Assembly: GCA_002280725.1 (NCBI GenBank) | Contig: NCEM01000007.1 | Coordinates: 1-64,000, forward strand | Source: Alphaproteobacteria bacterium 32-64-14 | GTDB taxonomy: Bacteria; Pseudomonadota; Alphaproteobacteria; Caulobacterales; Hyphomonadaceae | Direction: 5' to 3' | Length of the DNA: 64,000 bases | Position numbers and translations under genes: made by a program | The notes under the pieces: generated by a model | The model's database searches: none | What the model saw: only the letters and a program-made list of their open reading frames with translations | What the model was told of the DNA's origin: nothing | Shown here: positions 44,990-53,092 of the stretch, piece by piece | Numbering within the stretch: position 1 is the stretch's first letter | Layout of the letters: each line of letters starts with the position of its first letter

Positions 44990-47938
44990 ATGCACAGCGG
45001 TCACTACGCCGCCCGCCTATGCCGTTCAGCCGCCCTCGGCGCCCTGCTTGTCGCAGCCGCGCCAGCCATAGCGCAGGTTGCTGAAACACCGGCCCAACCT
45101 GTCGAGACCACCACGCCTCCCGAGACCACCGAAGATGAGGGCGACCGCGTCGTCATCACCGGTTCGCGCATTCCGCGGGACGCTTTCACGTCCAGCGCAC
45201 CGATCCAGGTGATCACGGCGGAAGCCTCGACCCTTGAGGGCCTCGTCGACACGGCGGAGCTCCTGCAGGGCTCCTCGATCGCCACCGGATCGACCCAGTA
45301 CAACAACACGTTCGGCAACTTCGTGATCGAGGGCGGCCCCGGCATCGCCTCCATCTCGCTACGCGGACTTGGCGCGCAGCGCTCGCTGGTGCTTCTCAAC
45401 AACCAGCGCCCCGGCCCGGCCGGTGTTCGCGGACAGGTCGGCGCGTTCGATCTCAACGTGATCCCGGATTCGATCATCAGCCGCGTCGAGATATTGAAGG
45501 ACGGCGCATCCTCGATCTACGGTTCGGACGCCGTTGCGGGTGTCGTGAACATCATCACGCGCACCTCCGTCGACGCGCCTGAGCTGAACGTGCAGTACAA
45601 CGCGACGGAACAGGGCGGCGGAAACACGCTGCAGGTCAACGGCGCGATCGGGTTCGACCTGTTTGGCGGGCAGCTGATGTTTGCCGCGGAATACGAGGAC
45701 CGCGATCCGTTGAAATGGGGCGATCGCCGTAATCTCGCCTGCGCGCAGGACCTTGCCTATGACGCAGCAACGGGCGCACGCATCGACAGGCAAGATCACT
45801 CCATCCTGCGCGGCACGTCGCTGGGCGATTGCTCGACCGGCAACATCTACCACAACACGGTGGTCGATGCAGTGAGCGGCCTGCGGTATGTGCCATCGCC
45901 CGAAGGCGCCACGGTTGGCCCCATCGCGGGCTATCGCCCACGCGCCAACCGTACGTTTGCGAATTCACCAACCGGATACGCCTATTACGAGGACGTGCTG
46001 AACAGCCCGAAATTCCTCGAAGGCGATGCGATCTCGGCCGTGCGGCGTCTGAGCCTTTACGGGCGCGCGGACTTCACGCTGTTCGATGGCATCGACTGGA
46101 CGACCGAGATGGTCGCCACGCGGCGGGAGTTGGAGCACAAGGGCTGGCGTCAGTTCTTCCCGCAAATTGCCAGCGCCAACGGATACGATGTGCCGGGGCC
46201 GTATACGGCGGGACCGGGCTTCGCGCTTGCGCCGCAGGGCTTCCGCCTGACGCAGCCGGTGACCATCTGGCCGGCCGATCTCGAGAACACGGTGGACTAC
46301 TATTACCTTCGCAGCGGGCTGGAGGGCGAGTTCCTCGTGCCGGGCTGGACGTGGACGATCAACGCCTCCCACTCGCTGTCGGACGCCGAATACTCCGGCA
46401 ACGAGATTATGAAGGAAACGGCGGGCGACTGGAACTTCGTCAGCCCTTCCGACGGCCTCTATCACGGCCCGGCCTACAACCCATTTGACCCGGCTTTCCT
46501 GTCGGGCAACTGGTCGCAAGCGACATATGACATCCTCACGGCGGTTCCGGTCGGCGCCACGACCTATGAGCAGACCACCGTGCAAGGCGTTCTTGCGGGC
46601 GACATCTTCGAGCTGCCTGCCGGCCCGCTTGGCGTTGCCGTCGGCGCGGAATGGCGGACGTTCAAGATCGACGACACGCCCGATCCGCGCGAACAGCGTG
46701 ACGAGTTCTGGAGCTCCAGTTCGGCGCAGATCACGCGCGGCAAGGATACGGTGCAGGAACTGTTCATTGAAACCAACGTGCCGCTGCTGAAAGGTCTGCC
46801 ATTCATCGAGGAGCTGACGCTCGATGGATCGGCGCGCACCTTCGACTACGACAGCTATGGGTCGGACAGCGTCTGGAAGGCCGGCCTCAACTGGCAGGTC
46901 ATTCCCTCGGTCCGCGTTCGCGGCACGCAGGGCACATCGTACCGCGCGCCTGCGCTGTACGAGTTGTTCATCGGAAACCTCACCGGCTTCCAGGTTCAGA
47001 CGGCGATCGACCCGTGCATCGACTGGGGAAACTCGTCCAACGTCAATATCCGGACGAACTGCGCGGCAGATGGCATTCCGGCGAACTACACCGGCCTGGG
47101 CGGCTCATCGGCGACGGTGATTACCGGGGGCGGCGCCGGCCTGCTCGAAGCGGAGACATCCGAAGCGCGCACGCTGGGCTTCATCTGGACGCCGGACTTC
47201 GTGGATATCAGCATCGCGATCGACTACTTCGATATCGCCATCAACAACCAAGTGGCCAAGCTGGGACCGCAGTCGATCATGCGGGGCTGCTATGGCGCGC
47301 CGGTGTTCCCGAATGCGTTCTGCACGCTGTTCCAGCGGAATCCGGGCAACGCGCCGGTTGACGCCTACGCCGTTGCGACGATCAACGACTCCTACATCAA
47401 CGTGAACAGCCAATCGACGCGCGGCATCGATATCACGCTCCGCTATGAGCATGAGTTCGACTTCGGCGACCTGTCGATCGACCTGTTGGCGACGCACACG
47501 ATGGAGGATGTGACGAACCTGTTCGATCCCAACATCGCATCGGGATTCGAGACCAACGACTTCAGCGGCTCGATCGGCGATCCGGAATGGGTGGCCGATG
47601 CGGCGATCCAGCTGCGCAGCGGCGACTACACCTATTCGTGGTTCGTCGACTATATCGGCGCGACCGATAACGAGGTGTTCTTCGGCGATCTGCAGCCGTA
47701 CTTTGGCAAGACCTCGCGGATCATCAACTCGATCGATCCGTGGCTGTCGCACGACGTGTCGGTGCGGTGGCGCGGCGATCAGCTGACTGTAACAGGCGGC
47801 ATCTCGAACATGTTCAACGCGCAACCACCGGTGATCTCGAATGGTGGCGGACAGCGTCTCCAGAACTACGCCCTGGCCGCCACGCAGTATGACCTGCGTG
47901 GCCGGACGCTCTTCGTAAGGCTCGGCTACGAGTTCTAG
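44990..47938 (+). CDS. TonB-dependent outer-membrane receptor
   Basis: 982 aa from ATG 44990 with GGAGAG upstream. A signal peptide ends at AAAPAIA, the plug domain follows (RVVITGSRIPRDAF, NQRPGPAGVRGQVG, SIISRVEILKDGASSIYGSDAVAGVVNIITR), then the 22-strand barrel ending in RTLFVRLGYEF with a terminal Phe. Receptors of this TonB group are abundant in Caulobacterales and Sphingomonadales and import siderophores, polysaccharide pieces or cofactors; substrate is not deducible. No TonB or ABC genes are adjacent. The last strand is complete, so the gene is intact. Confidence 0.96.
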   Translation: MHSGHYAARLCRSAALGALLVAAAPAIAQVAETPAQPVETTTPPETTEDEGDRVVITGSRIPRDAFTSSAPIQVITAEASTLEGLVDTAELLQGSSIATGSTQYNNTFGNFVIEGGPGIASISLRGLGAQRSLVLLNNQRPGPAGVRGQVGAFDLNVIPDSIISRVEILKDGASSIYGSDAVAGVVNIITRTSVDAPELNVQYNATEQGGGNTLQVNGAIGFDLFGGQLMFAAEYEDRDPLKWGDRRNLACAQDLAYDAATGARIDRQDHSILRGTSLGDCSTGNIYHNTVVDAVSGLRYVPSPEGATVGPIAGYRPRANRTFANSPTGYAYYEDVLNSPKFLEGDAISAVRRLSLYGRADFTLFDGIDWTTEMVATRRELEHKGWRQFFPQIASANGYDVPGPYTAGPGFALAPQGFRLTQPVTIWPADLENTVDYYYLRSGLEGEFLVPGWTWTINASHSLSDAEYSGNEIMKETAGDWNFVSPSDGLYHGPAYNPFDPAFLSGNWSQATYDILTAVPVGATTYEQTTVQGVLAGDIFELPAGPLGVAVGAEWRTFKIDDTPDPREQRDEFWSSSSAQITRGKDTVQELFIETNVPLLKGLPFIEELTLDGSARTFDYDSYGSDSVWKAGLNWQVIPSVRVRGTQGTSYRAPALYELFIGNLTGFQVQTAIDPCIDWGNSSNVNIRTNCAADGIPANYTGLGGSSATVITGGGAGLLEAETSEARTLGFIWTPDFVDISIAIDYFDIAINNQVAKLGPQSIMRGCYGAPVFPNAFCTLFQRNPGNAPVDAYAVATINDSYINVNSQSTRGIDITLRYEHEFDFGDLSIDLLATHTMEDVTNLFDPNIASGFETNDFSGSIGDPEWVADAAIQLRSGDYTYSWFVDYIGATDNEVFFGDLQPYFGKTSRIINSIDPWLSHDVSVRWRGDQLTVTGGISNMFNAQPPVISNGGGQRLQNYALAATQYDLRGRTLFVRLGYEF

Positions 47939-47947
47939 AATCGGAAC

Positions 47948-47971
47948 GGGGCGGATCAGATGATCCGCCCC
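47948..47971 (+). terminator. GC-rich hairpin after the TonB receptor gene
   Basis: Ten-nt arms (47948-47957 and 47962-47971) pair perfectly with a 4-nt loop, 9 nt after the TonB receptor stop. It is followed by a C/T-mixed stretch rather than a T-run, so it is a plausible but not textbook terminator. Confidence 0.55.
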
Positions 47972-47984
47972 GCTGTCCTTGCGC

Positions 47985-48398
47985 GCAGCGTATCTGGAAT
48001 TGTCGATACCGTTGCTGGCAGACCTGCCGCCAGCCAAGGCCGTGGAGCTGTCACTCTCCGGCCGTTACACGGACGTCGCTTCCTATGGCGGCGACTCGAC
48101 GTGGAAGGCTGGTCTCAGCTGGGCCGTGACCGACGACTTCCGCGTTCGTGCAAGCCAGGGCCCGTCATTCCGGGCGCCGAGCCTATACGAGCTTTATCTC
48201 GCCGGGCAGATTTTGTCCTTCGCGCAGAATGATGACCCATGCGCGCAATGGAGCGCCAAGCTGGCGGCGAACACGATCGCGCAGCGGATAGCCAACAACT
48301 GTGCGGCTGACCCGAAATTCCCGGGCGGCATCGGGCCGACGCAGCTGTCGACGGGCGGCATCACCGCCACCGTCTACACCAGCGGCGGCTATGCCTGA
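47985..48398 (+). pseudogene. Fragment of a second TonB-dependent receptor
   Basis: About 137 codons in frame that read AAYLELSIPLLADLPPAKAV ... SGRYTDVASYGGDSTWKAGLSWAVTDDFRVRASQGPSFRAPSLYELYLAG and end with TGGITATVYTSGGYA. This is the middle barrel region of a TonB receptor and parallels residues about 585-710 of the upstream intact receptor, but the two are clearly divergent in sequence, so it is not a recent copy. Signal peptide, plug and the whole C-terminal half are missing, and no ribosome-binding site precedes it. It begins directly after the hairpin of the intact gene. Confidence 0.85.
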
Positions 48399-48401
48399 CG
48401 C

Positions 48402-48707
48402 CTAACGTCGCGTGGGCCCATAAGGCTCGCACGCAAGGCCGTCACCATCGGCATCGAGTTCGCGGCGGTAGCCGGGTTCGCCCGCGCGGATATTGGCGCG
48501 GCCATCCATGAAGGCTTCGCGGCACGTTCCATAGAACGTGGTGCGCGGGCTGAGCCCGCCCATGAGCGAGCGTTGCTCGGGCGGCTGCAGGCTGTCGAGC
48601 GCGAGATAGGCCCCGCCGCCCAGCGCTGCGCCAAGCACCAGCAGGCCGGCGGCGCCGCGCATATCGCGCAGCCATCTGGACATTTCGGGATCGCGCGCAA
48701 CGGCCAT
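48402..48707 (-). CDS. Small membrane-anchored protein with excalibur calcium-binding-like motif
   Basis: 101 aa from ATG 48707; ATG 48683 is an alternative, and neither has a strong ribosome-binding site. One hydrophobic helix (GAAGLLVLGAALGGGAYLAL) is followed by TTFYGTCREAFMDGRANIRAGEPGYRRELDADGDGLACEPY, an excalibur-type motif (DADGDGxACE) that resembles a calcium-binding EF-hand half-site. Presumably anchored in the inner membrane with the motif outside. It follows the next gene upstream by 5 nt. Confidence 0.8.
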   Translation of the reverse strand: MAVARDPEMSRWLRDMRGAAGLLVLGAALGGGAYLALDSLQPPEQRSLMGGLSPRTTFYGTCREAFMDGRANIRAGEPGYRRELDADGDGLACEPYGPTRR

Positions 48708-48712
48708 GCGCG

Positions 48713-49105
48713 CTAGATCTTCACGTACTTGCCGATGAGGGATCGCGCCTGCTCGACCCACTCAGCCGGCACGATCGACGGGTCGAGCACCAGCGCGACG
48801 CCGCCGGCGACAGCCATGACGAGAACAAGCTGCACGAACAAACCGCCCTTGCGCCCTTCGCGCTCGCCGGGGCGCTTGTAGGGCTTCTTCGCATTTCCAC
48901 CGGGCAGCAGGGATGTGGTGTGCTGGGCGAGCGCCTGCCGCTCGGCCTTCACCGCGCGCTCTTCGTCCGACTCGCGCTGGACGGCCTTGCGTGGCTTCGG
49001 CGGCTTTCCGACCTGGTTCGACGCGGCCTGGAACTGCGCGCGCAGGTCCGACATGCGGGTCTTGTACCCGGGCCCTTCCAGCTTCCTGCGAGTTTGCTGC
49101 ATCAT
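48713..49105 (-). CDS. Hypothetical membrane-anchored protein
   Basis: 130 aa from ATG 49105, with GGGG just upstream (ATG 49102 is adjacent). The N-terminal 80 residues are charged and Lys/Arg/Gln-rich (DLRAQFQAASNQVGKPPKPRKAVQRESDEERAV), then a single transmembrane helix (LFVQLVLVMAVAGGVALVL) and a short tail. No known domain recognised. It sits just past the era operon and an inverted repeat (49133-49152), and is transcribed the same way. Confidence 0.6.
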   Translation of the reverse strand: MMQQTRRKLEGPGYKTRMSDLRAQFQAASNQVGKPPKPRKAVQRESDEERAVKAERQALAQHTTSLLPGGNAKKPYKRPGEREGRKGGLFVQLVLVMAVAGGVALVLDPSIVPAEWVEQARSLIGKYVKI

Positions 49106-49132
49106 GAGCCCCAAGGCGCGCCGCACCTCATG

Positions 49133-49152
49133 CTTAGCTCAAATTAGCTAAG
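49133..49152. repeat. Perfect 7-bp inverted repeat CTTAGCT/AGCTAAG
   Basis: CTTAGCT and AGCTAAG flank a 6-nt AT-rich loop. It lies between the era stop at 49202 and the start of the small gene at 49105. The stem is too AT-rich for a strong terminator, and it could be an operator; function unknown. Confidence 0.45.
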
Positions 49153-49201
49153 GGCGGCTCGCCAGGAACGATGCAATTTCGGGGGCAGCCGCAGGAGTGC
49201 G

Positions 49202-50140
49202 TTAAGCGTCGAAGTCGAGGCCGATGGCGCTGAAGCGTTCGCGATTGTCCTGCCAGCGCTCGGACACTTTCACGCGCAGGAACAGATGGACAGGCTTGCC
49301 GAGGATGTCGGACAGCTCCTTGCGGGCGGCCGTGCCGATATCCTTGATGGTCTGGCCGCCCTTGCCCAGCACGATGCTGCGATGGCCTTCGCGGGAGACA
49401 TGGATCATCTGGTCGACCTTGATCGAACCGTTCTTGTATTTTTCCCAGGTCTCGGTCTCGACCGTGAGCTGGTAGGGAATTTCCTGGTGCAGGCGAAGCA
49501 TCAGCTTCTCGCGCGTGATCTCTGCCGCAAGCATGCGGACGGGGATATCGGCGGACTGGTCTTCCGGAAAAAGGTACGGGCCTTCGGGCATGCGTGAGGC
49601 GAGCATGTCGGCAAGCTGGCCGACGCCATCGCCCTTGAGGCCGGAGATCATCACCACATCGGAATAGACGCCGGTGTCGAAGAGCGTCTGCGTCGCAGCG
49701 AGCAACGCGCTGCGATCGACCAGATCGATCTTGTTGAGCGCGAGGATGGCCTTAACGCCGAGTTCCTTGAGACGCGCGATGATCGCCTCGTCTTCCGCAG
49801 GGCCTTCGTATTCCCCTGCCCCTTCGGGCTGCGTCGCGGCGCCGGTCCAGTGGCGCGCGTCGATCAGATGGACGATGGCGTCAGCATCGCCCGCGCCTTC
49901 CCAGGCCGATTTCACCATGGCGCGGTCAAGCCGCCCCTTGGGTGAGAAGATGCCGGGCGTGTCGACAAGCACGACTTGCGATTGGCCGTGCATCATCACG
50001 CCCCGGATCGGGAAGCGCGTCGTCTGCACCTTGTGGGTGACGATCGAGACCTTCGAGCCAACCAGCTTGTTGACCAGTGTGGATTTGCCTGCATTCGGCG
50101 CGCCGATGATGGCGGCAAAGCCCGCGCGTGTGTCGCTCAT
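49202..50140 (-). CDS. era: GTPase Era
   Basis: 312 aa. The G domain starts at AGFAAIIGAPNAGKSTLVNKLVG, followed by the Era-specific VTHKVQTTRFPIRGVM, VDTPGIF, and NKIDLVD. The C-terminal KH domain includes EGHRSIVLGKGGQTIKDIG and binds the 3' end of 16S rRNA during 30S assembly. The gene overlaps rnc by 4 nt (ATGA), as in many proteobacteria. It is the last gene of the large minus-strand run. The recO gene that often follows is not present here. Confidence 0.97.
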   Translation of the reverse strand: MSDTRAGFAAIIGAPNAGKSTLVNKLVGSKVSIVTHKVQTTRFPIRGVMMHGQSQVVLVDTPGIFSPKGRLDRAMVKSAWEGAGDADAIVHLIDARHWTGAATQPEGAGEYEGPAEDEAIIARLKELGVKAILALNKIDLVDRSALLAATQTLFDTGVYSDVVMISGLKGDGVGQLADMLASRMPEGPYLFPEDQSADIPVRMLAAEITREKLMLRLHQEIPYQLTVETETWEKYKNGSIKVDQMIHVSREGHRSIVLGKGGQTIKDIGTAARKELSDILGKPVHLFLRVKVSERWQDNRERFSAIGLDFDA

Positions 50141-50901
50141 GTCGTAACTCCGGATATGGTCTCCAGCATCGCCCGCGCGGCTTCGCGCTCGGCATGCTGC
50201 TTGGATGGGCCGCTGGCGGAAACGGGCGCGTGGCCGGCAACCAGAACAGTGACGGTGAAGATCGGGCCGTGATCGGGGCCTGTGCGGCCGTCATGGCGAT
50301 AGGTGGGCGCAGCAAGGCCAGACCCTTGGGCCCATTCCTGCAGTGCAGACTTGGGATCGCGCGGCGCCTCGCTGTTGGCTTTCAGCAGGTCGGCCCAGTG
50401 TTTGAGCACGAACTTCTCGGCCTTCTTGAGCCCGCCATCGAGATACACAGCGCCGAGCACGGCTTCAGCGGCGTTCGCCAGCAGGGATGGCTTGGCGGCG
50501 CCGCCATTGGCGCGTTCGGACTTGTCGACGATCAGATAGTCGCCGAGGCCAAGAGCTGCGCCAACCGTTGCACACGCGGCGCGGCTGACGATGGCATTCA
50601 GGCGCGGCGCGAGTTCGCCTTCGCGCGCAGTCGGGAAGCGCAGCATCAGCGCTTCGACGATCACGAGACCGAGCACGCGATCGCCCAGGAATTCGAGACG
50701 CTCATTGCTCCATTCGGCGGACTTGCCTTGGGCGGCGCTGCGATGGGTCATCGCGCGGTGGAGCAGCTTTGCATCCTTGAACGCATAATCGATTGCGGCT
50801 TCGCAGGCGGCCTGCTGCTCGGCGGTCAAGCTTGGCGGCCCCTCGCCGCGCGTGCGGTTCTTGCGGCGTTTGCCGGTGTGGCTGGAGTTGGGGCGGGTCA
50901 C
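50137..50901 (-). CDS. rnc: Ribonuclease III
   Basis: 254 aa from a GTG at 50901 overlapping the acpS stop (GTGA). A basic N-terminal extension ([15 protein letters not shown]) precedes the endonuclease domain: [32 protein letters not shown] is the signature motif with the catalytic acidic residues. The double-stranded-RNA-binding domain follows ([21 protein letters not shown] ... [17 protein letters not shown]). It processes rRNA precursors and structured RNAs. The lepB gene that often sits between acpS and rnc is not here. Confidence 0.96.
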   Translation of the reverse strand: MTRPNSSHTGKRRKNRTRGEGPPSLTAEQQAACEAAIDYAFKDAKLLHRAMTHRSAAQGKSAEWSNERLEFLGDRVLGLVIVEALMLRFPTAREGELAPRLNAIVSRAACATVGAALGLGDYLIVDKSERANGGAAKPSLLANAAEAVLGAVYLDGGLKKAEKFVLKHWADLLKANSEAPRDPKSALQEWAQGSGLAAPTYRHDGRTGPDHGPIFTVTVLVAGHAPVSASGPSKQHAEREAARAMLETISGVTT

Positions 50902-51320
50902 GCCAGGGCCGCCGATTGGGCCGTAGGCAAGGCTTCGATGACCACCTGCGCCTGCGCGTAAGGGTATTCATCGGTGATGGTGAGATGGATAACGCAGGTC
51001 ATCCCCGGCGGCGTGAGTTTTTCGAGGCGCAGGGCCGCGCCGCCCGTGAGCGCGAAGGTGGGCTTGCCGCTGGGCAGGTTGACCACGCCCATGTGCTGCC
51101 AGTGGACGCCGCGGCGTGGAACGCCGGTGCCCAGCGCCTTGGCGCAAGCCTCTTTGGCGGCGAAGCGTTTGGCGTAGGTGGGCGCGCGCTGGGCGCGGCG
51201 GTCGGCGGTGTAGCGTTCGACTTCGGTGAAGACACGGTGCGTGAAGCGGTCGCCGAACTCGGCGATCGATTTCTCGATCCTACGGATGTCGCACATGTCC
51301 TGACCGATGCCGATGATCAT
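50898..51320 (-). CDS. acpS: Holo-[acyl-carrier-protein] synthase
   Basis: 140 aa. It transfers 4'-phosphopantetheine from CoA to acyl carrier protein. Family motifs [34 protein letters not shown] (Mg-binding Asp) and [17 protein letters not shown] (Glu) are intact, with [21 protein letters not shown] after. The start overlaps the pdxJ stop and its stop overlaps rnc, so translation is tightly coupled. Confidence 0.96.
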   Translation of the reverse strand: MIIGIGQDMCDIRRIEKSIAEFGDRFTHRVFTEVERYTADRRAQRAPTYAKRFAAKEACAKALGTGVPRRGVHWQHMGVVNLPSGKPTFALTGGAALRLEKLTPPGMTCVIHLTITDEYPYAQAQVVIEALPTAQSAALA

Positions 51321-52069
51321 GCGTGACCTCGCGCGGCGTCGATCTCGTGGCGCATGCGTCTCACGGCGGCGTCCAGACCGACGAACAACGCCTCGCCCAT
51401 GATGAAGTGGCCGATGTTAAGCTCGCGCACTTCGGGGATCGCCGCGACGGGGCGGACGGTGTCGTAGGTGAGCCCGTGGCCGACGTGGATTTCGATGCCA
51501 CGTTCGGCGCCGTGGGCGGAAGCTTCGCGCAGGCGGTTCAGCTCGTCTTCGGCGCCGGCCTTGTCGCCCGCGAACACCAGCTCGACATACTTGCCCGTGT
51601 GCAGCTCGACCACAGGCGCGCCGATAGCCTCAGCGACGGCGACCTGGACGATGCTGGGCTCGATGAAGAGCGAGACGCGGATGCCGGCGTCGCGCAGGCG
51701 CGTGACGAAGGGCGCGACCTGATTGTGCAGGCGCGCGACATCGAGGCCGCCTTCGGTCGTGCGCTCCTCACGCCGCTCCGGCACGAGGCAGGCGGCGTGG
51801 GGTTTGTAGTCGAGCGCGATGGCGAGCATCTCGTCGGTCGTCGCCATTTCGAGATTGATGGGCAGGTTCATAGCGCCACGCACAGCGGCAAGGTCCGCGT
51901 CCCGGATGTGGCGGCGATCTTCGCGCAGGTGGATGGTGATGCCGTCTGCGCCAGCGGCATGCGCGATGGCGGCGGCCTTGGCCGGATCGGGGTGGGCGCC
52001 GCCGCGCGCGTTGCGGATAGTCGCAACGTGATCGATGTTCACTCCAAGACGGGCGCGCGTCAGCGTCAT
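51317..52069 (-). CDS. pdxJ: Pyridoxine 5'-phosphate synthase
   Basis: 250 aa. It condenses 1-deoxyxylulose 5-phosphate with 3-amino-2-oxopropyl phosphate to make pyridoxine 5'-phosphate (vitamin B6). Clear motifs are [17 protein letters not shown] near the N-terminus, [37 protein letters not shown] and the C-terminal [32 protein letters not shown]. Length and motifs are standard. Overlaps pyrE by 4 nt (ATGA). Confidence 0.98.
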   Translation of the reverse strand: MTLTRARLGVNIDHVATIRNARGGAHPDPAKAAAIAHAAGADGITIHLREDRRHIRDADLAAVRGAMNLPINLEMATTDEMLAIALDYKPHAACLVPERREERTTEGGLDVARLHNQVAPFVTRLRDAGIRVSLFIEPSIVQVAVAEAIGAPVVELHTGKYVELVFAGDKAGAEDELNRLREASAHGAERGIEIHVGHGLTYDTVRPVAAIPEVRELNIGHFIMGEALFVGLDAAVRRMRHEIDAARGHA

Positions 52070-52650
52070 TTGAGGCCCCGGCTGCCCGGCTTGATGGCGG
52101 GGATGGCGGCGAGTTCAGGCGGCAGGGCGTTGGCGTCGTAGTCGGGGAAATCGACAGCGGCGAGCGAGACGAGCTTCAGCCCGCCGACATCGGCCTTGCC
52201 GTTCGAGCGATCTACCACGCAGGCTGCGCCGATGACGTTCGCGCCGGCCGCCTTCAGCGCTTCCTGCGTCTCGCGCATGGAGATGCCGGTGGTGACGATG
52301 TCTTCCACGATGATCACGCGGTCTTCGGGTGAGACGGTGAAGCCACGGCGAAGGCTCATCACCCCACCCTCGCGCTCGGTGTAGAGCGAGCGGCAGCCGA
52401 GCGCGCGGGCTGTTTCATAACCGGGGATCAGGCCGCCGACTGCAGGGCCGACGACGACATCTATCTTGCCGAACTCGGCTTCCAGCTTGCGGGCCAGCGC
52501 GCCGCACAGCCGCTCGGTCGTCTTCGGATGCGAGAAGACCAGCGCCTTCTGCAGGAAGACGGGGCTGCGCCGGCCGGAGGACAGGATGAAATGCCCCTCC
52601 AGCAGGGCGCCAACCTTGCGGAACTCGTCGAGAACGTCTTGCGTGTTCAT
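52066..52650 (-). CDS. pyrE: Orotate phosphoribosyltransferase
   Basis: 194 aa. It joins orotate to PRPP in pyrimidine synthesis. The N-terminal [23 protein letters not shown], the glutamate/arginine segment [16 protein letters not shown] and the PRPP loop [21 protein letters not shown] are diagnostic; [18 protein letters not shown] is the second phosphate contact. It leads the coupled block pyrE-pdxJ-acpS-rnc-era. Confidence 0.97.
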   Translation of the reverse strand: MNTQDVLDEFRKVGALLEGHFILSSGRRSPVFLQKALVFSHPKTTERLCGALARKLEAEFGKIDVVVGPAVGGLIPGYETARALGCRSLYTEREGGVMSLRRGFTVSPEDRVIIVEDIVTTGISMRETQEALKAAGANVIGAACVVDRSNGKADVGGLKLVSLAAVDFPDYDANALPPELAAIPAIKPGSRGLK

Positions 52651-52708
52651 GTCTGTCCTGGCCGGGCGGTCGATTTCCAGCGAGCCCTACAACCCTTCGG
52701 CGCGCGGC

Positions 52709-53092
52709 TCAATCGACACAGAGGGTCGGCGTCGCCACACCGTCTTCAACACGCGAATTGCAGCCACAGGGATTACTGTTCACGGCGCATTTGCCCGTGA
52801 CGGCTTCACCCTGCCGTGCGCCCTGCGACGGGTCGGCGTAGCAGTTGCCCTGGCACTGGTCGCTATCGGTGCAGGATTTCCCGGCGTCGGAGAAATTGAG
52901 CACGCACGCGGCCTTCTGCATGCGGCAGATCGGCGCCCAGTCGCCCTTCTGGACGAGGCAGCCCGCCTGATCGCTGGCCGGAACCAGCTTGACCGGGGCG
53001 GCCGGCTGATCCGCCGCAGGCGTGGCAGGCGTCATGGGGGCGCAGGCCGAAACGACCAGAGCAAACAGAGCAGCGAGCAGACGCATCGTCAT
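52709..53092 (-). CDS. Small Cys-rich lipoprotein
   Basis: 127 aa. The leader ends in a VSAC lipobox (Cys about residue 17). The mature protein has ten or so Cys, arranged as AGCLVQKGDWAPICRMQKAACVLNFSDAGKSCTDSDQCQGNCY ... CAVNSNPCGCNSRV, a secreted disulphide-rich pattern. Its start overlaps the rsh stop (ATGA), so it is translationally coupled to rsh and is probably made with it. Function unknown. Confidence 0.75.
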   Translation of the reverse strand: MTMRLLAALFALVVSACAPMTPATPAADQPAAPVKLVPASDQAGCLVQKGDWAPICRMQKAACVLNFSDAGKSCTDSDQCQGNCYADPSQGARQGEAVTGKCAVNSNPCGCNSRVEDGVATPTLCVD

